From the NCBI RefSeq assembly GCF_007830175.1, contig NZ_VLKH01000006.1, positions 155,498 through 190,889 on the forward strand: 35,392 bases of DNA. Direction: 5' to 3'. The notes under the pieces are model-generated. The model searched no databases, was not told where the DNA came from, and saw only the letters and a program-made list of their open reading frames with translations. The translations under genes were made by a program, and so were the position numbers. Each line of letters starts with the position of its first letter. The stretch's first letter is position 1. Origin of the DNA: Sedimentibacter saalensis (GTDB lineage Bacteria; Bacillota; Clostridia; Tissierellales; Sedimentibacteraceae). Shown piece after piece: positions 21,578 through 29,394 of this stretch.

Positions 21578-23587
21578 GTGATAAAAATTAAGAAGATATT
21601 GGTTGTAAGCGAAGGAAGAAATACCGGTATTAGAATACTTAATCAGCTTAACCAGCTTTTGGGGAAATATGTTGAGGTAGATAATATGTTGATTTCTGAA
21701 ATGAAATCCAAGGAGGCAGATGCTGATTTAATTTTATTTACAAGTGCACATTTTTTAATAAGAGCTTCAAGATATATAGACAGCAGTGTGCCAACATTAG
21801 TTGCCAAAAGGGTTATTGATCACAAAAATATCAAAGAAATCATAAGCATTGAATATGATGAAGATGTTTTGTTCATAAACGACAGCTATGAATCAACAAA
21901 AGAAGCAATTGAACAGCTTTATGAACTTGGATTGGATCATGTAAGGTACAATGCTTACTATCCAGGGTGTTCATCATTTCCTCAGCTGCAAACAGCAATA
22001 ACTCCGGGAGAAGGCCAGCTGGCTCCTTACAAGCCTGAAAAGCTTATTGACATAGGGTCGAGAATTCTGGATGTAGAGACTATTCATGAAATAACAAGGA
22101 TTCTTGATGTTGACAAATTCCTAAAAGACAGCCTGATTACAGACTACATAAGAGATATAGTTGAAATTTCAAGAGAGATTGATGAGAGCAGAAAAACAAG
22201 CAATGAATCTATGCAAATGCTCCAAATGATTGTAAACACACTTGACTATGGTGTGGCATTTGTTAACAGTAATGGCATAATCATGAGTATTAACTCCAAA
22301 TTTGAGTATATACTCGGTCTTAAGAAAAAGTGCATATTGGAGAAAAACTTTCAGGACATTATAAGAACCCCGATAAATGAACTGAAGGACAACAGCACAT
22401 TCCAGGCAAAGATTGAAAACAAGGAAGTGTCCATTAATGTCCGTCAGGTGAATTTTTCGAAAAGATATGGATTTGTAATTTCTGTCAAAATAAATAAAAG
22501 CTCAAATGAAACAGATATAAAAACAAGTTTTACTGCAAGTTCTTATGTCAAAAGAAATCTTCACAATTTTGATGATTATCTTACAATTAATAATAATGTA
22601 TTTAATATGATAAACAGAGCTAAAAAATTTTCCAAAAGTGACGGAACAGTTCTTATTACAGGAGAAAATGGAACTGGAAAAGAAATACTGGCACAGGCCA
22701 TACATATGAATTCTTACAGAAGCAGCAAATCTTTTGTTCCTATTAATATTGCAACTTTAACTTCAAACCTGGTTGAGGCTGAATTGTTCGGATATGAGGA
22801 AGGTACGTTCACTGGAGCTGTTAAAGGCGGTAAAATGGGAATTTTTGAAATTGCTGACGGAGGAACAATATTCATTGATGAAATAGGGGATGTTCCGGTC
22901 GATGTACAAGCAAAGCTTTTAAGAGTTCTTGAAGAAAAAAGAATTCGAAAAATTGGTTCTGCAGATGAACTGTCAGTTGATGTAAGAATAATTTCTGCAA
23001 CAAACAAGAATCTTCTTGATCTTATAAAAGAAAATAAATTCAGACTAGATTTGTTCTACAGGCTAAACATACTGCCTTTGGAAACAATACCTCTTCGCAA
23101 GCGAAAAGAAGATGTGGAGTTTCTGCTGAAATATTTTATAAATATTAACCTTGATGACAAGAAAATAAAGTCCCTCAATGAATTTTTTGCACAGGAAACA
23201 ATTGAATTTTTAAATAAATACCAATGGCCGGGCAATGTGAGGGAACTCATTAATCTTATAGAGTATCTTATGTTGATTTATGAGGGAGAAAAGATATCAT
23301 TGAACCATCTTCACAGTTACATGCATGATGTGAACGGAGAAAGACGTATTTTTTTGGATGAATATGAAGATTGGGTGCTGAGGAAATTTTCAGAGAATAA
23401 AAATATGCCGGTTGGAAGAGCTAAAATTGCTGAAATTGCTATTGAGGAAGGCATGGATATAAAAGAAGGAAAAATAAGAAGAATTATTTCTGATTTAAAA
23501 AATATGGGGCTTATAAATGATGATGGCAGCAAAGGGTCTAAAATAACAGAGCTTGGTGAAAAAACTCTGGCAGAAATTTATAAGTAA
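21578..23587 (+). CDS. Sigma-54-dependent transcriptional activator with N-terminal sensor, PAS and AAA+ domains
   Basis: This protein of about 669 residues has an N-terminal ~190-residue sensor domain (VVSEGRNTGIRILNQLNQLL; YNAYYPGC; ITPGEGQLAPYKPEKLIDIG), comparable to PrpR_N-type ligand sensors, then a PAS domain (~215-310) and an AAA+ domain: Walker A GENGTGKE (~361), the sigma-54-contact loop GTFTGA (~409, a variant of GAFTGA), Walker B GGTIFIDE (~429) and WPGNVREL. The C-terminus is not the usual Fis helix-turn-helix; it ends in what looks like a winged helix (NMPVGRAKIAEIAIEEG ... KIRRIISDLKNMGLI). The GTG start has only AAAGG very close by, so the start is uncertain. The sigma-54 promoter directly downstream shows its target: the nhaC-iadA operon. 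Confidence 0.93.
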   Translation: MIKIKKILVVSEGRNTGIRILNQLNQLLGKYVEVDNMLISEMKSKEADADLILFTSAHFLIRASRYIDSSVPTLVAKRVIDHKNIKEIISIEYDEDVLFINDSYESTKEAIEQLYELGLDHVRYNAYYPGCSSFPQLQTAITPGEGQLAPYKPEKLIDIGSRILDVETIHEITRILDVDKFLKDSLITDYIRDIVEISREIDESRKTSNESMQMLQMIVNTLDYGVAFVNSNGIIMSINSKFEYILGLKKKCILEKNFQDIIRTPINELKDNSTFQAKIENKEVSINVRQVNFSKRYGFVISVKINKSSNETDIKTSFTASSYVKRNLHNFDDYLTINNNVFNMINRAKKFSKSDGTVLITGENGTGKEILAQAIHMNSYRSSKSFVPINIATLTSNLVEAELFGYEEGTFTGAVKGGKMGIFEIADGGTIFIDEIGDVPVDVQAKLLRVLEEKRIRKIGSADELSVDVRIISATNKNLLDLIKENKFRLDLFYRLNILPLETIPLRKRKEDVEFLLKYFININLDDKKIKSLNEFFAQETIEFLNKYQWPGNVRELINLIEYLMLIYEGEKISLNHLHSYMHDVNGERRIFLDEYEDWVLRKFSENKNMPVGRAKIAEIAIEEGMDIKEGKIRRIISDLKNMGLINDDGSKGSKITELGEKTLAEIYK

Positions 23588-23730
23588 CTCGGTTAAAATT
23601 AACCGGCTTATGGTTTATAAAAACCTGAATAGAACATTTATGTGCAGCAGTGTGTAAATCAAGTTTTTGTCAACACCTAAGAAGTCTTGATTATTAAGCA
23701 AAAAATAACACCTGATTTAATTTTGTAATT
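23588..23730. promoter_or_regulatory. Probable upstream activator region for sigma-54 promoter
   Basis: Two inverted repeats lie between the activator gene and the promoter: CGGTTAA/TTAACCG (about 23589-23604), which may instead be a weak terminator, and AATCAAG (23657-23663) with CTTGATT (23686-23692), about 40-75 bp upstream of the -24 element. The second fits an activator-binding site. Confidence 0.45.
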
Positions 23731-23746
23731 TGGCACAATAATTGCT
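23731..23746 (+). promoter_or_regulatory. Sigma-54 (-24/-12) promoter of nhaC-iadA
   Basis: TGGCAC (23731-23736) and TTGCT (23742-23746) put the invariant GG and GC ten bases apart, matching the RpoN consensus TGGCAC-N5-TTGC. The predicted start is near 23757, 30 nt before the nhaC ATG. Confidence 0.92.
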
Positions 23747-23786
23747 TGTTACTAATGGAACTATAAAATTAAACAAGGAGTGTAAA

Positions 23787-25214
23787 ATGGAAAATATTAA
23801 AAACAAAGTTAAGAAAAAGCCTACATTCGCACAATCTGTGACACCCATAGTGTTCATGATGGTGGCACTTGTTGTAGGGGTTGGTATTATGAAGATGAAA
23901 GCAGAGCCCATACTAATTCTTGTGGCATTTGTTGCTGGTTTTATTGCAATCAAGCTTGGTTATTCCTGGGATGAAATGCAAAAGGGAATCATAGAAAAAA
24001 TTTCAATGTCAATGCCTGCAATATTAATATTGTGGAGTGTTGGAGCTCTTATAGGGGCATGGATGTTTTCCGGAGTAATACCTATGATTATTTATTACGG
24101 AGTTGAAATAATAAATCCTAAATTTCTTCTTGTAACAGCATTTCTTATAACAGCAGTGTTTTCCACAATAACCGGAACTTCATGGGGTTCTGCGGGAACA
24201 ATAGGTGTTGCAATAATGGGTATTGCCGGAGGATTGGGAGTTTCTCTTCCAGCTGCAGCAGGTGCTGTAGTTGCCGGTTCATATTTTGGTGATAAGCTTT
24301 CACCTCTGTCAGATACAACAAACCTTGCACCGTTGGCTGCAGGAGCAAATTTATACGATCATATAAGGCACATGCTTTATACAACACTCCCAGCAACAGC
24401 AGTTGCGCTTGTGGTTTATTTTGTAGCAGGCCTTGGTGCCTCAGGAACTGGCAGCCCTGCTGAGACTGTAGCTGCACTTCAGGGAACGTTGGATCAGATG
24501 TTCCATTGGAATATATTCTTGTTAATCCCTGTAGCGCTTATAATAGCAGGTTCATTGCTCAAATGGCCTACAATACCTACAATGCTTGGAAGTGCATTGA
24601 CAGCAGTTGTCATAGGAATTGTATCTCAGGGATTTACTCTTAAAAACGGATTTCTTGCTTTAATCAAAGGATTCAACGTTACAATGACAGGCTATGAAGG
24701 AGAAATATCAAAGGATATTCTGACGCTCCTTAACAGAGGAGGGGCAGAATCAATGGCAGGAACAACAATCTTGGTTTTCTGTGCTATGGGTTTTGCAGGA
24801 ATTATGAGCGCCACAGGAATGCTTGATGTAGTTCTTGAATCAATTATGAAAAAAGTGAAGTCTACTTCCGGAATAATAGTTTCAACAATAGCATCATGCT
24901 TTACAGTTGCTTTTGTAACAGGAAATTCATACTTGTCTATATTGCTTCCTGGACAATTGTTCAATTCAGTTTATCCAAAATACAACCTGCAGCCTAAAAA
25001 TCTTTCAAGGACGTTGGAGGATTCTGGTACTGTATTGGTTCCATTGATTCCGTGGTCAGCTGCAGGAGCGTATATGACTGCAACCCTTGGTGTTCAGACA
25101 TTAGAATATCTTCCTTGGGCAGTATTGAACTATACAGGTATAATTTTTGCAATAATACTTGCTTTTACAGGCTTTGGAATAGCATATGTTGATCCAGCAA
25201 AGAAAAACAAATAA
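23787..25214 (+). CDS. nhaC: NhaC-family Na+/H+ antiporter (or amino-acid/dipeptide exchanger)
   Basis: This 475-residue protein has about 12 hydrophobic segments and the NhaC-family blocks TGTSWGSAGTIGVAIMG and YFGDKLSPLSDTTNLAPLAAG, with a C-terminal repeat (VPLIPWSAAGAYM). Family members include Na+/H+ antiporters and substrate exchangers such as malate/lactate carriers. The start at 23787 has AAGGAG 7 nt upstream; a longer frame would begin inside the -12 promoter element. The gene is 11 nt from iadA and shares its sigma-54 promoter, so transport of an isoaspartyl dipeptide, of its aspartate or partner amino acid, or coupled ion balance is a reasonable inference. Confidence 0.88.
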   Translation: MENIKNKVKKKPTFAQSVTPIVFMMVALVVGVGIMKMKAEPILILVAFVAGFIAIKLGYSWDEMQKGIIEKISMSMPAILILWSVGALIGAWMFSGVIPMIIYYGVEIINPKFLLVTAFLITAVFSTITGTSWGSAGTIGVAIMGIAGGLGVSLPAAAGAVVAGSYFGDKLSPLSDTTNLAPLAAGANLYDHIRHMLYTTLPATAVALVVYFVAGLGASGTGSPAETVAALQGTLDQMFHWNIFLLIPVALIIAGSLLKWPTIPTMLGSALTAVVIGIVSQGFTLKNGFLALIKGFNVTMTGYEGEISKDILTLLNRGGAESMAGTTILVFCAMGFAGIMSATGMLDVVLESIMKKVKSTSGIIVSTIASCFTVAFVTGNSYLSILLPGQLFNSVYPKYNLQPKNLSRTLEDSGTVLVPLIPWSAAGAYMTATLGVQTLEYLPWAVLNYTGIIFAIILAFTGFGIAYVDPAKKNK

Positions 25215-25225
25215 CGGAGTTTACA

Positions 25226-26368
25226 ATGATATTAATAAAAAATGTTGATGTATATTCACCTGAATACATCGGGACAAAAGATGTTCTTACAGCAAAGGGA
25301 AAAATTGTGTTGATTGATGATGAAATAAGCATCTTCAGCAAAAAAATATGTGTAATAGACGGAACTGGCAAAAAACTTGTGCCTGGGTTTATTGACTGCC
25401 ATGTTCATATAACTGGCGGCGGGGGAGAAGGAAGTTTCAAAACCAGAGTTCCGGAAATTACATTGTCCAAGCTCATTGAGGGAGGAATTACAACTGTAGT
25501 TGGACTTCTTGGAACTGATTCCACAACAAGAAGTGTAGAAAACTTAATAGCTAAGGCAAAGTCTTTAAAAGAAGAAGGCATAAGTGTCTATGCAGTTACG
25601 GGGTCATACGGATTTCCTTCTGAGACATTAACTGATTCTGTTAAAAAAGACATAGTGTATGTGGAGGAAATTCTTGGAGTTAAAATTGCTCTTTCAGACC
25701 ACAGATCTGCAAGCATATCAAATCATGAACTTGCACGTCTTGCATCAGATGCAAGAGTGGCAGGTATGTTGTCAGGGAAACCAGGAATTGTAGTTGCACA
25801 CATGGGAAACGGCAAAAAGGGACTTGGTTTGATAAACGAGGTTCTTGAGGAAACAGAAATTCCTGTAAAAACCATAAGGCCCACACATGTGAACAGGAGA
25901 AAAGAGCTGCTTAAGGAAGCATTTGATTTTGCAAAAAAAGGCGGGATAATTGACCTTACATGCGGCATATCTGAAGAAACATCTCCATCTCATGCAATAA
26001 TAGAAGCTGAGAAAAACAATGTGCCTCTTGAAAATATCACAATAAGTTCCGACGGTTACGGCAGCTGGTCAAGCTATGACAGTGTAGGGAACTTAAAAGA
26101 AATAGGTGTATCTTCAGTAAAAAGCCTTTTCGAAGAATTCAAATTCATGGTGAAAAATTTGAATTTTACCATAGAAAAAGCATTGATGTTTTACACATCC
26201 AATGTTTCAAAAGCACTGGAAAAGTATCCGCAGAAGGGTTTTATAAGTGAAAATTCCGATGCAGATTTGCTCCTGCTGGATAAAAATTTAGAAATAGATA
26301 CGGTTATAGCAAATGGAAAAGTTATGTTTGCAGCAGGAAAAATTGAAGTGAAAGGTACTTATGAATAA
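25226..26368 (+). CDS. iadA: Isoaspartyl dipeptidase (beta-aspartyl peptidase)
   Basis: This 380-residue amidohydrolase-fold metallopeptidase has the metal-binding pair His59-x-His61 in FIDCHVHITGGGGEG, Lys153 in GVKIALSDHRS at the position of the carbamylated bridging lysine of E. coli IadA, metal His in VVAHMG and PTHVNRR, and the catalytic Asp in SSDGYGS. It cleaves L-isoaspartyl dipeptides, which arise from damaged Asn/Asp residues or from cyanophycin breakdown, releasing aspartate and a free amino acid. It follows nhaC by 11 nt with GGAG before the ATG, in a sigma-54-dependent operon. The terminator after it is interrupted by a family B element. Confidence 0.95.
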   Translation: MILIKNVDVYSPEYIGTKDVLTAKGKIVLIDDEISIFSKKICVIDGTGKKLVPGFIDCHVHITGGGGEGSFKTRVPEITLSKLIEGGITTVVGLLGTDSTTRSVENLIAKAKSLKEEGISVYAVTGSYGFPSETLTDSVKKDIVYVEEILGVKIALSDHRSASISNHELARLASDARVAGMLSGKPGIVVAHMGNGKKGLGLINEVLEETEIPVKTIRPTHVNRRKELLKEAFDFAKKGGIIDLTCGISEETSPSHAIIEAEKNNVPLENITISSDGYGSWSSYDSVGNLKEIGVSSVKSLFEEFKFMVKNLNFTIEKALMFYTSNVSKALEKYPQKGFISENSDADLLLLDKNLEIDTVIANGKVMFAAGKIEVKGTYE

Positions 26369-26383
26369 AAAGATACTGACACC

Positions 26384-26525
26384 TTTTGGTCAGTTAGACT
26401 ATTGACAAACCCTGACGCAGTCATCCTGAACGATAGTGAAGGATCTCATCTTTATTGAAAATATGAGATTCTTCGGGCTACGCCCTCAGAATGACAACGT
26501 CTAAAGTTACTTTGTCATCAACATG
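26384..26525 (+). mobile_element. Family B MITE-like element (copy 5) inserted in the iadA terminator
   Basis: The 142-bp element carries the family core (GTCATCCTGAACGATAGTG to CTCAGAATGACAACGTC) and the right end CATCAACATG shared with copy 2. It is flanked by a 9-bp direct repeat, ACTGACACC (26375-26383 and 26526-26534). Removing the element and one repeat restores an uninterrupted A-tract/hairpin/T-tract terminator. Confidence 0.85.
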
Positions 26526-26556
26526 ACTGACACCGTATGGTGTCAGTTTTTGTTTT
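26526..26556 (+). terminator. iadA terminator hairpin beyond the inserted element
   Basis: A perfect stem, ACTGACACC (26526-26534), GTAT loop, GGTGTCAGT (26539-26547), then TTTTTG. It still looks functional, but now lies 158 nt after the stop codon. Confidence 0.85.
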
Positions 26557-26591
26557 GAACAAGAACATCTTATAATAAGTTCGAGAATTCT

Positions 26592-26735
26592 TTACTTCAT
26601 GCTTTTAATTGCTGTTGTTAGCTCATGGATTGATTCTGTAAGCTGTGTCAGCCTGGATTCTATGCGTACCAGCAAATATGCTGTGACTGCAATGGGGAAT
26701 CCGAAATTGCCCAGTAAATTGATGAAATCTTCCAT
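26592..26735 (-). CDS. yvrJ: YvrJ family small membrane protein
   Basis: This 47-residue protein begins MEDFINLLGNFGFPIAVTAY and ends in a helical, charged tail. It has one membrane segment (FPIAVTAYLLV) and matches the YvrJ pattern. In B. subtilis, yvrJ lies by the SigO/RsoA sigma-factor genes, and here too it directly follows a sigma-factor gene. Its SD, AGGAGGTGA, is formed by the last two Arg codons and the stop codon of that gene, so translation should be coupled. A role with the sigma factor, perhaps as membrane partner or target, is inference. Confidence 0.85.
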   Translation of the reverse strand: MEDFINLLGNFGFPIAVTAYLLVRIESRLTQLTESIHELTTAIKSMK

Positions 26736-26739
26736 AAAT

Positions 26740-27297
26740 TCACCTCCTGCACATTTGAATACTGAGCTTTGACAGTGCTTGTCTTTTTAGTGAGCGGACT
26801 TTGCCGTATTTGATTCCAAGATTCATCGAAATAGATTGCATTGATTGTCCATAAAAGTAGTATAAATATATAATCTTCTGTTCTTCAGAAGAAAGATTCT
26901 GTATGCTTTTCATAAGATCATATTTTTCTTCTTGATCTGCTATGCGTTCAATTGAGCTAAGTGATGATGCAGTTTTATATTCATGAAGTGCTTCCTGCAA
27001 ACTTGATACATTTGTTCTAAAACCCGATTTTCTGTGTTGATTTTTATAGAAGTACTCAAGTTTAGTCTTAATATAATGGAGGTAATGGACATTTTTTTTG
27101 CTGTCAAAGGTTTTAAGCGACATTAAAATCACAATATACCCTTCCTGAGCCATATCTTCAGCTTCTGTATCCCACACATCCCAATATTTATATATATTTT
27201 TATAAATGAGAGGACGGAGTCTTTTTAGAAGAATTTCCTGAAAATTCTTGTCCCCTTTTAAAGACTGCTGAATAATATGATTAATATCAATATCCAT
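26740..27297 (-). CDS. Sigma-70-family RNA polymerase sigma factor (SigO/YvrI-like)
   Basis: This 185-residue protein has a sigma region 2 (RLRPLIYKNIYKYW ... EAEDMAQEGYIVILMSLKTFD ... YIKTKLEYFYKNQHRK, ~25-90) and region 4 (NLSSEEQKIIYLYYFYGQSMQSISMNLGIKYGKVRSLKRQAL, ~133-178, helix-turn-helix). Region 1.1 and region 3 are missing, as in small alternative sigma factors. No obvious anti-sigma gene is adjacent other than YvrJ. Divergent to it, 158 nt away, is a ComK-like gene. SD AAGGAG and a promoter at 27328-27355 support this start. Targets are unknown; acid/envelope stress (SigO-like) or competence-type control are both possible. Confidence 0.88.
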   Translation of the reverse strand: MDIDINHIIQQSLKGDKNFQEILLKRLRPLIYKNIYKYWDVWDTEAEDMAQEGYIVILMSLKTFDSKKNVHYLHYIKTKLEYFYKNQHRKSGFRTNVSSLQEALHEYKTASSLSSIERIADQEEKYDLMKSIQNLSSEEQKIIYLYYFYGQSMQSISMNLGIKYGKVRSLKRQALSKLSIQMCRR

Positions 27298-27327
27298 ATT
27301 TTCAGCTCCTTTCTGTTTTATAGCTTA

Positions 27328-27355
27328 ATTATATATGAATGTTTTTGGGTGTAAA
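27328..27355 (-). promoter_or_regulatory. Promoter of sigma factor-yvrJ operon
   Basis: On the minus strand -35 TTTACA (27350-27355), 16-nt spacer, -10 TATAAT (27328-27333). Confidence 0.6.
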
Positions 27356-27455
27356 AGTAAGTAAGGGGCTTAAATGGATGGTGAAATGATATGTTTTCAT
27401 GAAATATACAATGTGAAAATTTCAATGAAAATCAAGTCAGAAGGAAATGTTTTTT

Positions 27456-27926
27456 ATGGAAAATCAAATGAAATTCAACGAAATTGAAGCAATGCTTCCC
27501 GTATATGTGAAGGATATAGGTAACTGTACGGAAATTGTCACAGCTGATGGTTCTTATGTAAAAAGTGCCGCAATCGAAACATGTATAAAAAATTTGGCGG
27601 ATTATTACAATATAAGCTTGTATCACAACCGTGTTAATTACGGTGAAGAACTCGGCATAACCAACAAGGTGCCAATTGTCATAAACGAGAATCTTGTGTT
27701 CATATACATCAACATCCGTGAACCCATGTTCAAACATGATGCTGCTTACGGGTTTGTTGATTTGAATGCAATAAAGCAGGTGTTTCAAAAAGAAGACAGT
27801 GCTGCAATACTCATGAAATCAGGCAGAATAATTCAAACAAGACAAAGCGTTAAAACAATAAAAAGAAACATTCTTAACGCCAGGCTTGCAAAGGAAATAT
27901 ACAGGGAAAAACACAAAATGAATTAA
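27456..27926 (+). CDS. ComK-like transcriptional regulator (candidate)
   Basis: This ~156-residue cytoplasmic protein has no signal or membrane segment. The central block, a charged YGEELGITNKVPIVIN then VFIYINIREP and AAYGFVDLNAIKQVFQ, followed by a SGRIIQTRQSVKTIKRNILNARL helix, lines up in order and spacing with Bacillus ComK (KPPIMVD, FLFPT, CGWISHVHVKEF, SNGKTMEL, R-rich helix). ComK binds AT-box minor grooves and switches on DNA-uptake genes. Identity is low and I judged it by eye. AAGGA lies 10 nt before ATG 27456, and the ATG at 27447 is too close to it. It is divergent from the sigma-factor gene and has its own strong terminator. Confidence 0.6.
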   Translation: MENQMKFNEIEAMLPVYVKDIGNCTEIVTADGSYVKSAAIETCIKNLADYYNISLYHNRVNYGEELGITNKVPIVINENLVFIYINIREPMFKHDAAYGFVDLNAIKQVFQKEDSAAILMKSGRIIQTRQSVKTIKRNILNARLAKEIYREKHKMN

Positions 27927-27957
27927 GAATGAAGAGCTAAGAATTAAGAATTAAGAA
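27926..27957. repeat. AATTAAG-type short AT-rich repeat tract (family C)
   Basis: Successive AAGAATGAAGAGCT, AAGAATT, AAGAATT words follow the ComK-like stop codon. The same repeat type occurs at 11461-11530 and 35186-35205. Confidence 0.6.
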
Positions 27958-27963
27958 TTGCAG

Positions 27964-27996
27964 AAAGGATTTTTGCTATGCAAAAATCCTTTGTTT
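27964..27996 (+). terminator. Rho-independent terminator after ComK-like gene
   Basis: A perfect 13-bp stem, AAAGGATTTTTGC (27964-27976), TAT loop, GCAAAAATCCTTT (27980-27992), then GTTT. Confidence 0.92.
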
Positions 27997-28076
27997 ATTT
28001 ATCGTATAAAATCAAATTTTTCATAAAAATAAAATTGTAATCATATAATCTATTATAATGATACAGGGGGGATTTT

Positions 28077-28349
28077 ATGGACGAGAAAACTACACAAAGC
28101 TTGTTGCTTGAAAATAAAGAATTGTTAAATGTTACAGGAGTTGATGGAGTTGATAACTTCAATGACGAAACTGTTGTTCTCATAACAACTAAGGGAAAGC
28201 TTACAATAAAGGGGCAGAAATTAAACATAAGCAAGCTTAATGTGGAAGAAGGAAAGCTTGTTGTAAAGGGAGTTATTAATTCGCTTATTTATTCCGATTA
28301 TGAAGGACAGAAAGAAAAAACTAGTTTGGTTAAGAAGCTGTTTAAGTAG
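28077..28349 (+). CDS. yabP: Sporulation protein YabP
   Basis: This 90-residue YabP-family protein (GVDGVDNFNDETVVLITTKGKLTIKGQKLNISKLNVEEGKLVVKGVINSL split across its beta-rich core) belongs to a group required for spore formation and thought to act at the spore envelope in the mother cell. It starts the conserved yabP-yabQ-divIC-spoIIE block. The SD GGGGGGA lies 6-7 nt before the ATG. A -10-like TATAAT lies at 28054-28059 without a clear -35, so a sporulation sigma factor may read it. Bacillus and many clostridia have yabO (S4 domain) before it; here there is none. Confidence 0.93.
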   Translation: MDEKTTQSLLLENKELLNVTGVDGVDNFNDETVVLITTKGKLTIKGQKLNISKLNVEEGKLVVKGVINSLIYSDYEGQKEKTSLVKKLFK

Positions 28350-28355
28350 GTTCTT

Positions 28356-28967
28356 ATGGATTTCTTACCATACACTCAAGAATACATGCTTGTTGTGGCC
28401 ATTATGGGTGGAATGCTTCTCGGCTTCATATGGGACATATACAGGCTTGTCAGGCATTATGTTAAAATGGGTGCCGTGGGAACTGCTCTTGGTGACCTGC
28501 TGTATTGGATTGTAAGCATTTACATAAGTTTGGAACTAATTTTTTATGTAAGCTACGGAAATGTGAGAATGTTCATTTTGCTTGGATTTGTTCTCGGTGC
28601 ACTGTTGTATTTTTACGGAATAAGCAATTATATATTGAAAGCTTTCATTTTTGTTGTGGATCTTTTTATAAAAATAGTAAGAAGAGTTTACTTATTCATG
28701 ATAAAACCAATTAAGATTCTTGCAGGAAAAATTGCAGTTCTTTTGACTCCTCTTAGGGTCAAGTGGCAAAAAACGTGCATTAATGCAAAAAAAAGGTATA
28801 AATTTTACAAATTCAAAGCAAAAAAGATTTCCAAAAACAGAAAACTGATGTATAATAAAAAGAAGCAAAGCAAACGAAATCAAAAGCTTAAATACAAAAG
28901 AAGAAAGGAGCATGCAATTGAACGAAGATCAAAAAATAATAGAACTAAAGAAAAAAATAAACCATGA
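28356..28967 (+). CDS. yabQ: Spore cortex biosynthesis protein YabQ
   Basis: This 203-residue protein has four membrane segments in the first ~115 residues (EYMLVVAIMGGMLLGFIWDIYRLVRHY is the family-typical first block) and a very basic C-terminal tail (~130-203, rich in Lys and Arg). In Bacillus, YabQ sits in the outer forespore membrane and is needed for cortex formation. It follows yabP by 6 nt with only a weak TAGG site, so coupling to yabP is likely. Its last ~50 bp overlap the divIC start. Confidence 0.92.
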   Translation: MDFLPYTQEYMLVVAIMGGMLLGFIWDIYRLVRHYVKMGAVGTALGDLLYWIVSIYISLELIFYVSYGNVRMFILLGFVLGALLYFYGISNYILKAFIFVVDLFIKIVRRVYLFMIKPIKILAGKIAVLLTPLRVKWQKTCINAKKRYKFYKFKAKKISKNRKLMYNKKKQSKRNQKLKYKRRKEHAIERRSKNNRTKEKNKP

Positions 28968-29373
28968 AGACTTCAGAAGACAAGAACGTGAAATCAAAGA
29001 ACAAAAAAGACAGCAAAAGTTTGCTGCTCCGGTAAAAAGGAAAAGAAAGCTCAATGTGGTGAATTTCTTGTTCACTGTGTTTTTGATGTACTTTGCATAT
29101 ACTGCATTCTCTCAATATCAGATGCTAAGTGACCTCAACAAGGAAATTGATCAGAAAATGCTGGTTAAGGCTGAAGTTGAAAAGAAAGTTAATGAGCTTA
29201 AAGATGATGTTGCCAAGATGAGCAATGAGGAAGCTTTGCTTGAACTGGTCGAAAAAATAGCAAGAGATCAATATAAAATGGTTAAGCCCAATGAAACAAT
29301 TTACATAGATAAAAACAAAAATGACAACAAGTTAATACGAGGAATCGGCTTTGAAAAAGATTTGCAGGATTAA
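28918..29373 (+). CDS. divIC: Septum formation initiator DivIC/FtsB family
   Basis: This 151-residue bitopic protein has a charged cytoplasmic N-terminus (~1-45), one membrane helix (LNVVNFLFTVFLMYFAYTAF, ~45-65), an extracytoplasmic coiled coil (EIDQKMLVKAEVEKKVNELKDDVAKM) and the DivIC-type block ALLELVEKIARDQYKMVKPNETIY. It joins FtsL and DivIB in the divisome. I prefer TTG 28918, since AAGGAG (28905-28910) lies 7 nt upstream; ATG 28912 in the same frame is only 1 nt from it. It overlaps yabQ by 50 nt. An S1-domain yabR gene, often next in Bacillus, is absent. Confidence 0.92.
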   Translation: MNEDQKIIELKKKINHEDFRRQEREIKEQKRQQKFAAPVKRKRKLNVVNFLFTVFLMYFAYTAFSQYQMLSDLNKEIDQKMLVKAEVEKKVNELKDDVAKMSNEEALLELVEKIARDQYKMVKPNETIYIDKNKNDNKLIRGIGFEKDLQD

Positions 29374-29394
29374 TAATTTAAAACATTGCATATT

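Noticed and set aside
23742..23786. In-frame upstream ATG extending NhaC by 15 residues.
   Set aside because: It falls within the -12 element of the sigma-54 promoter and so lies upstream of the transcript start; ATG 23787 has an excellent AAGGAG site.
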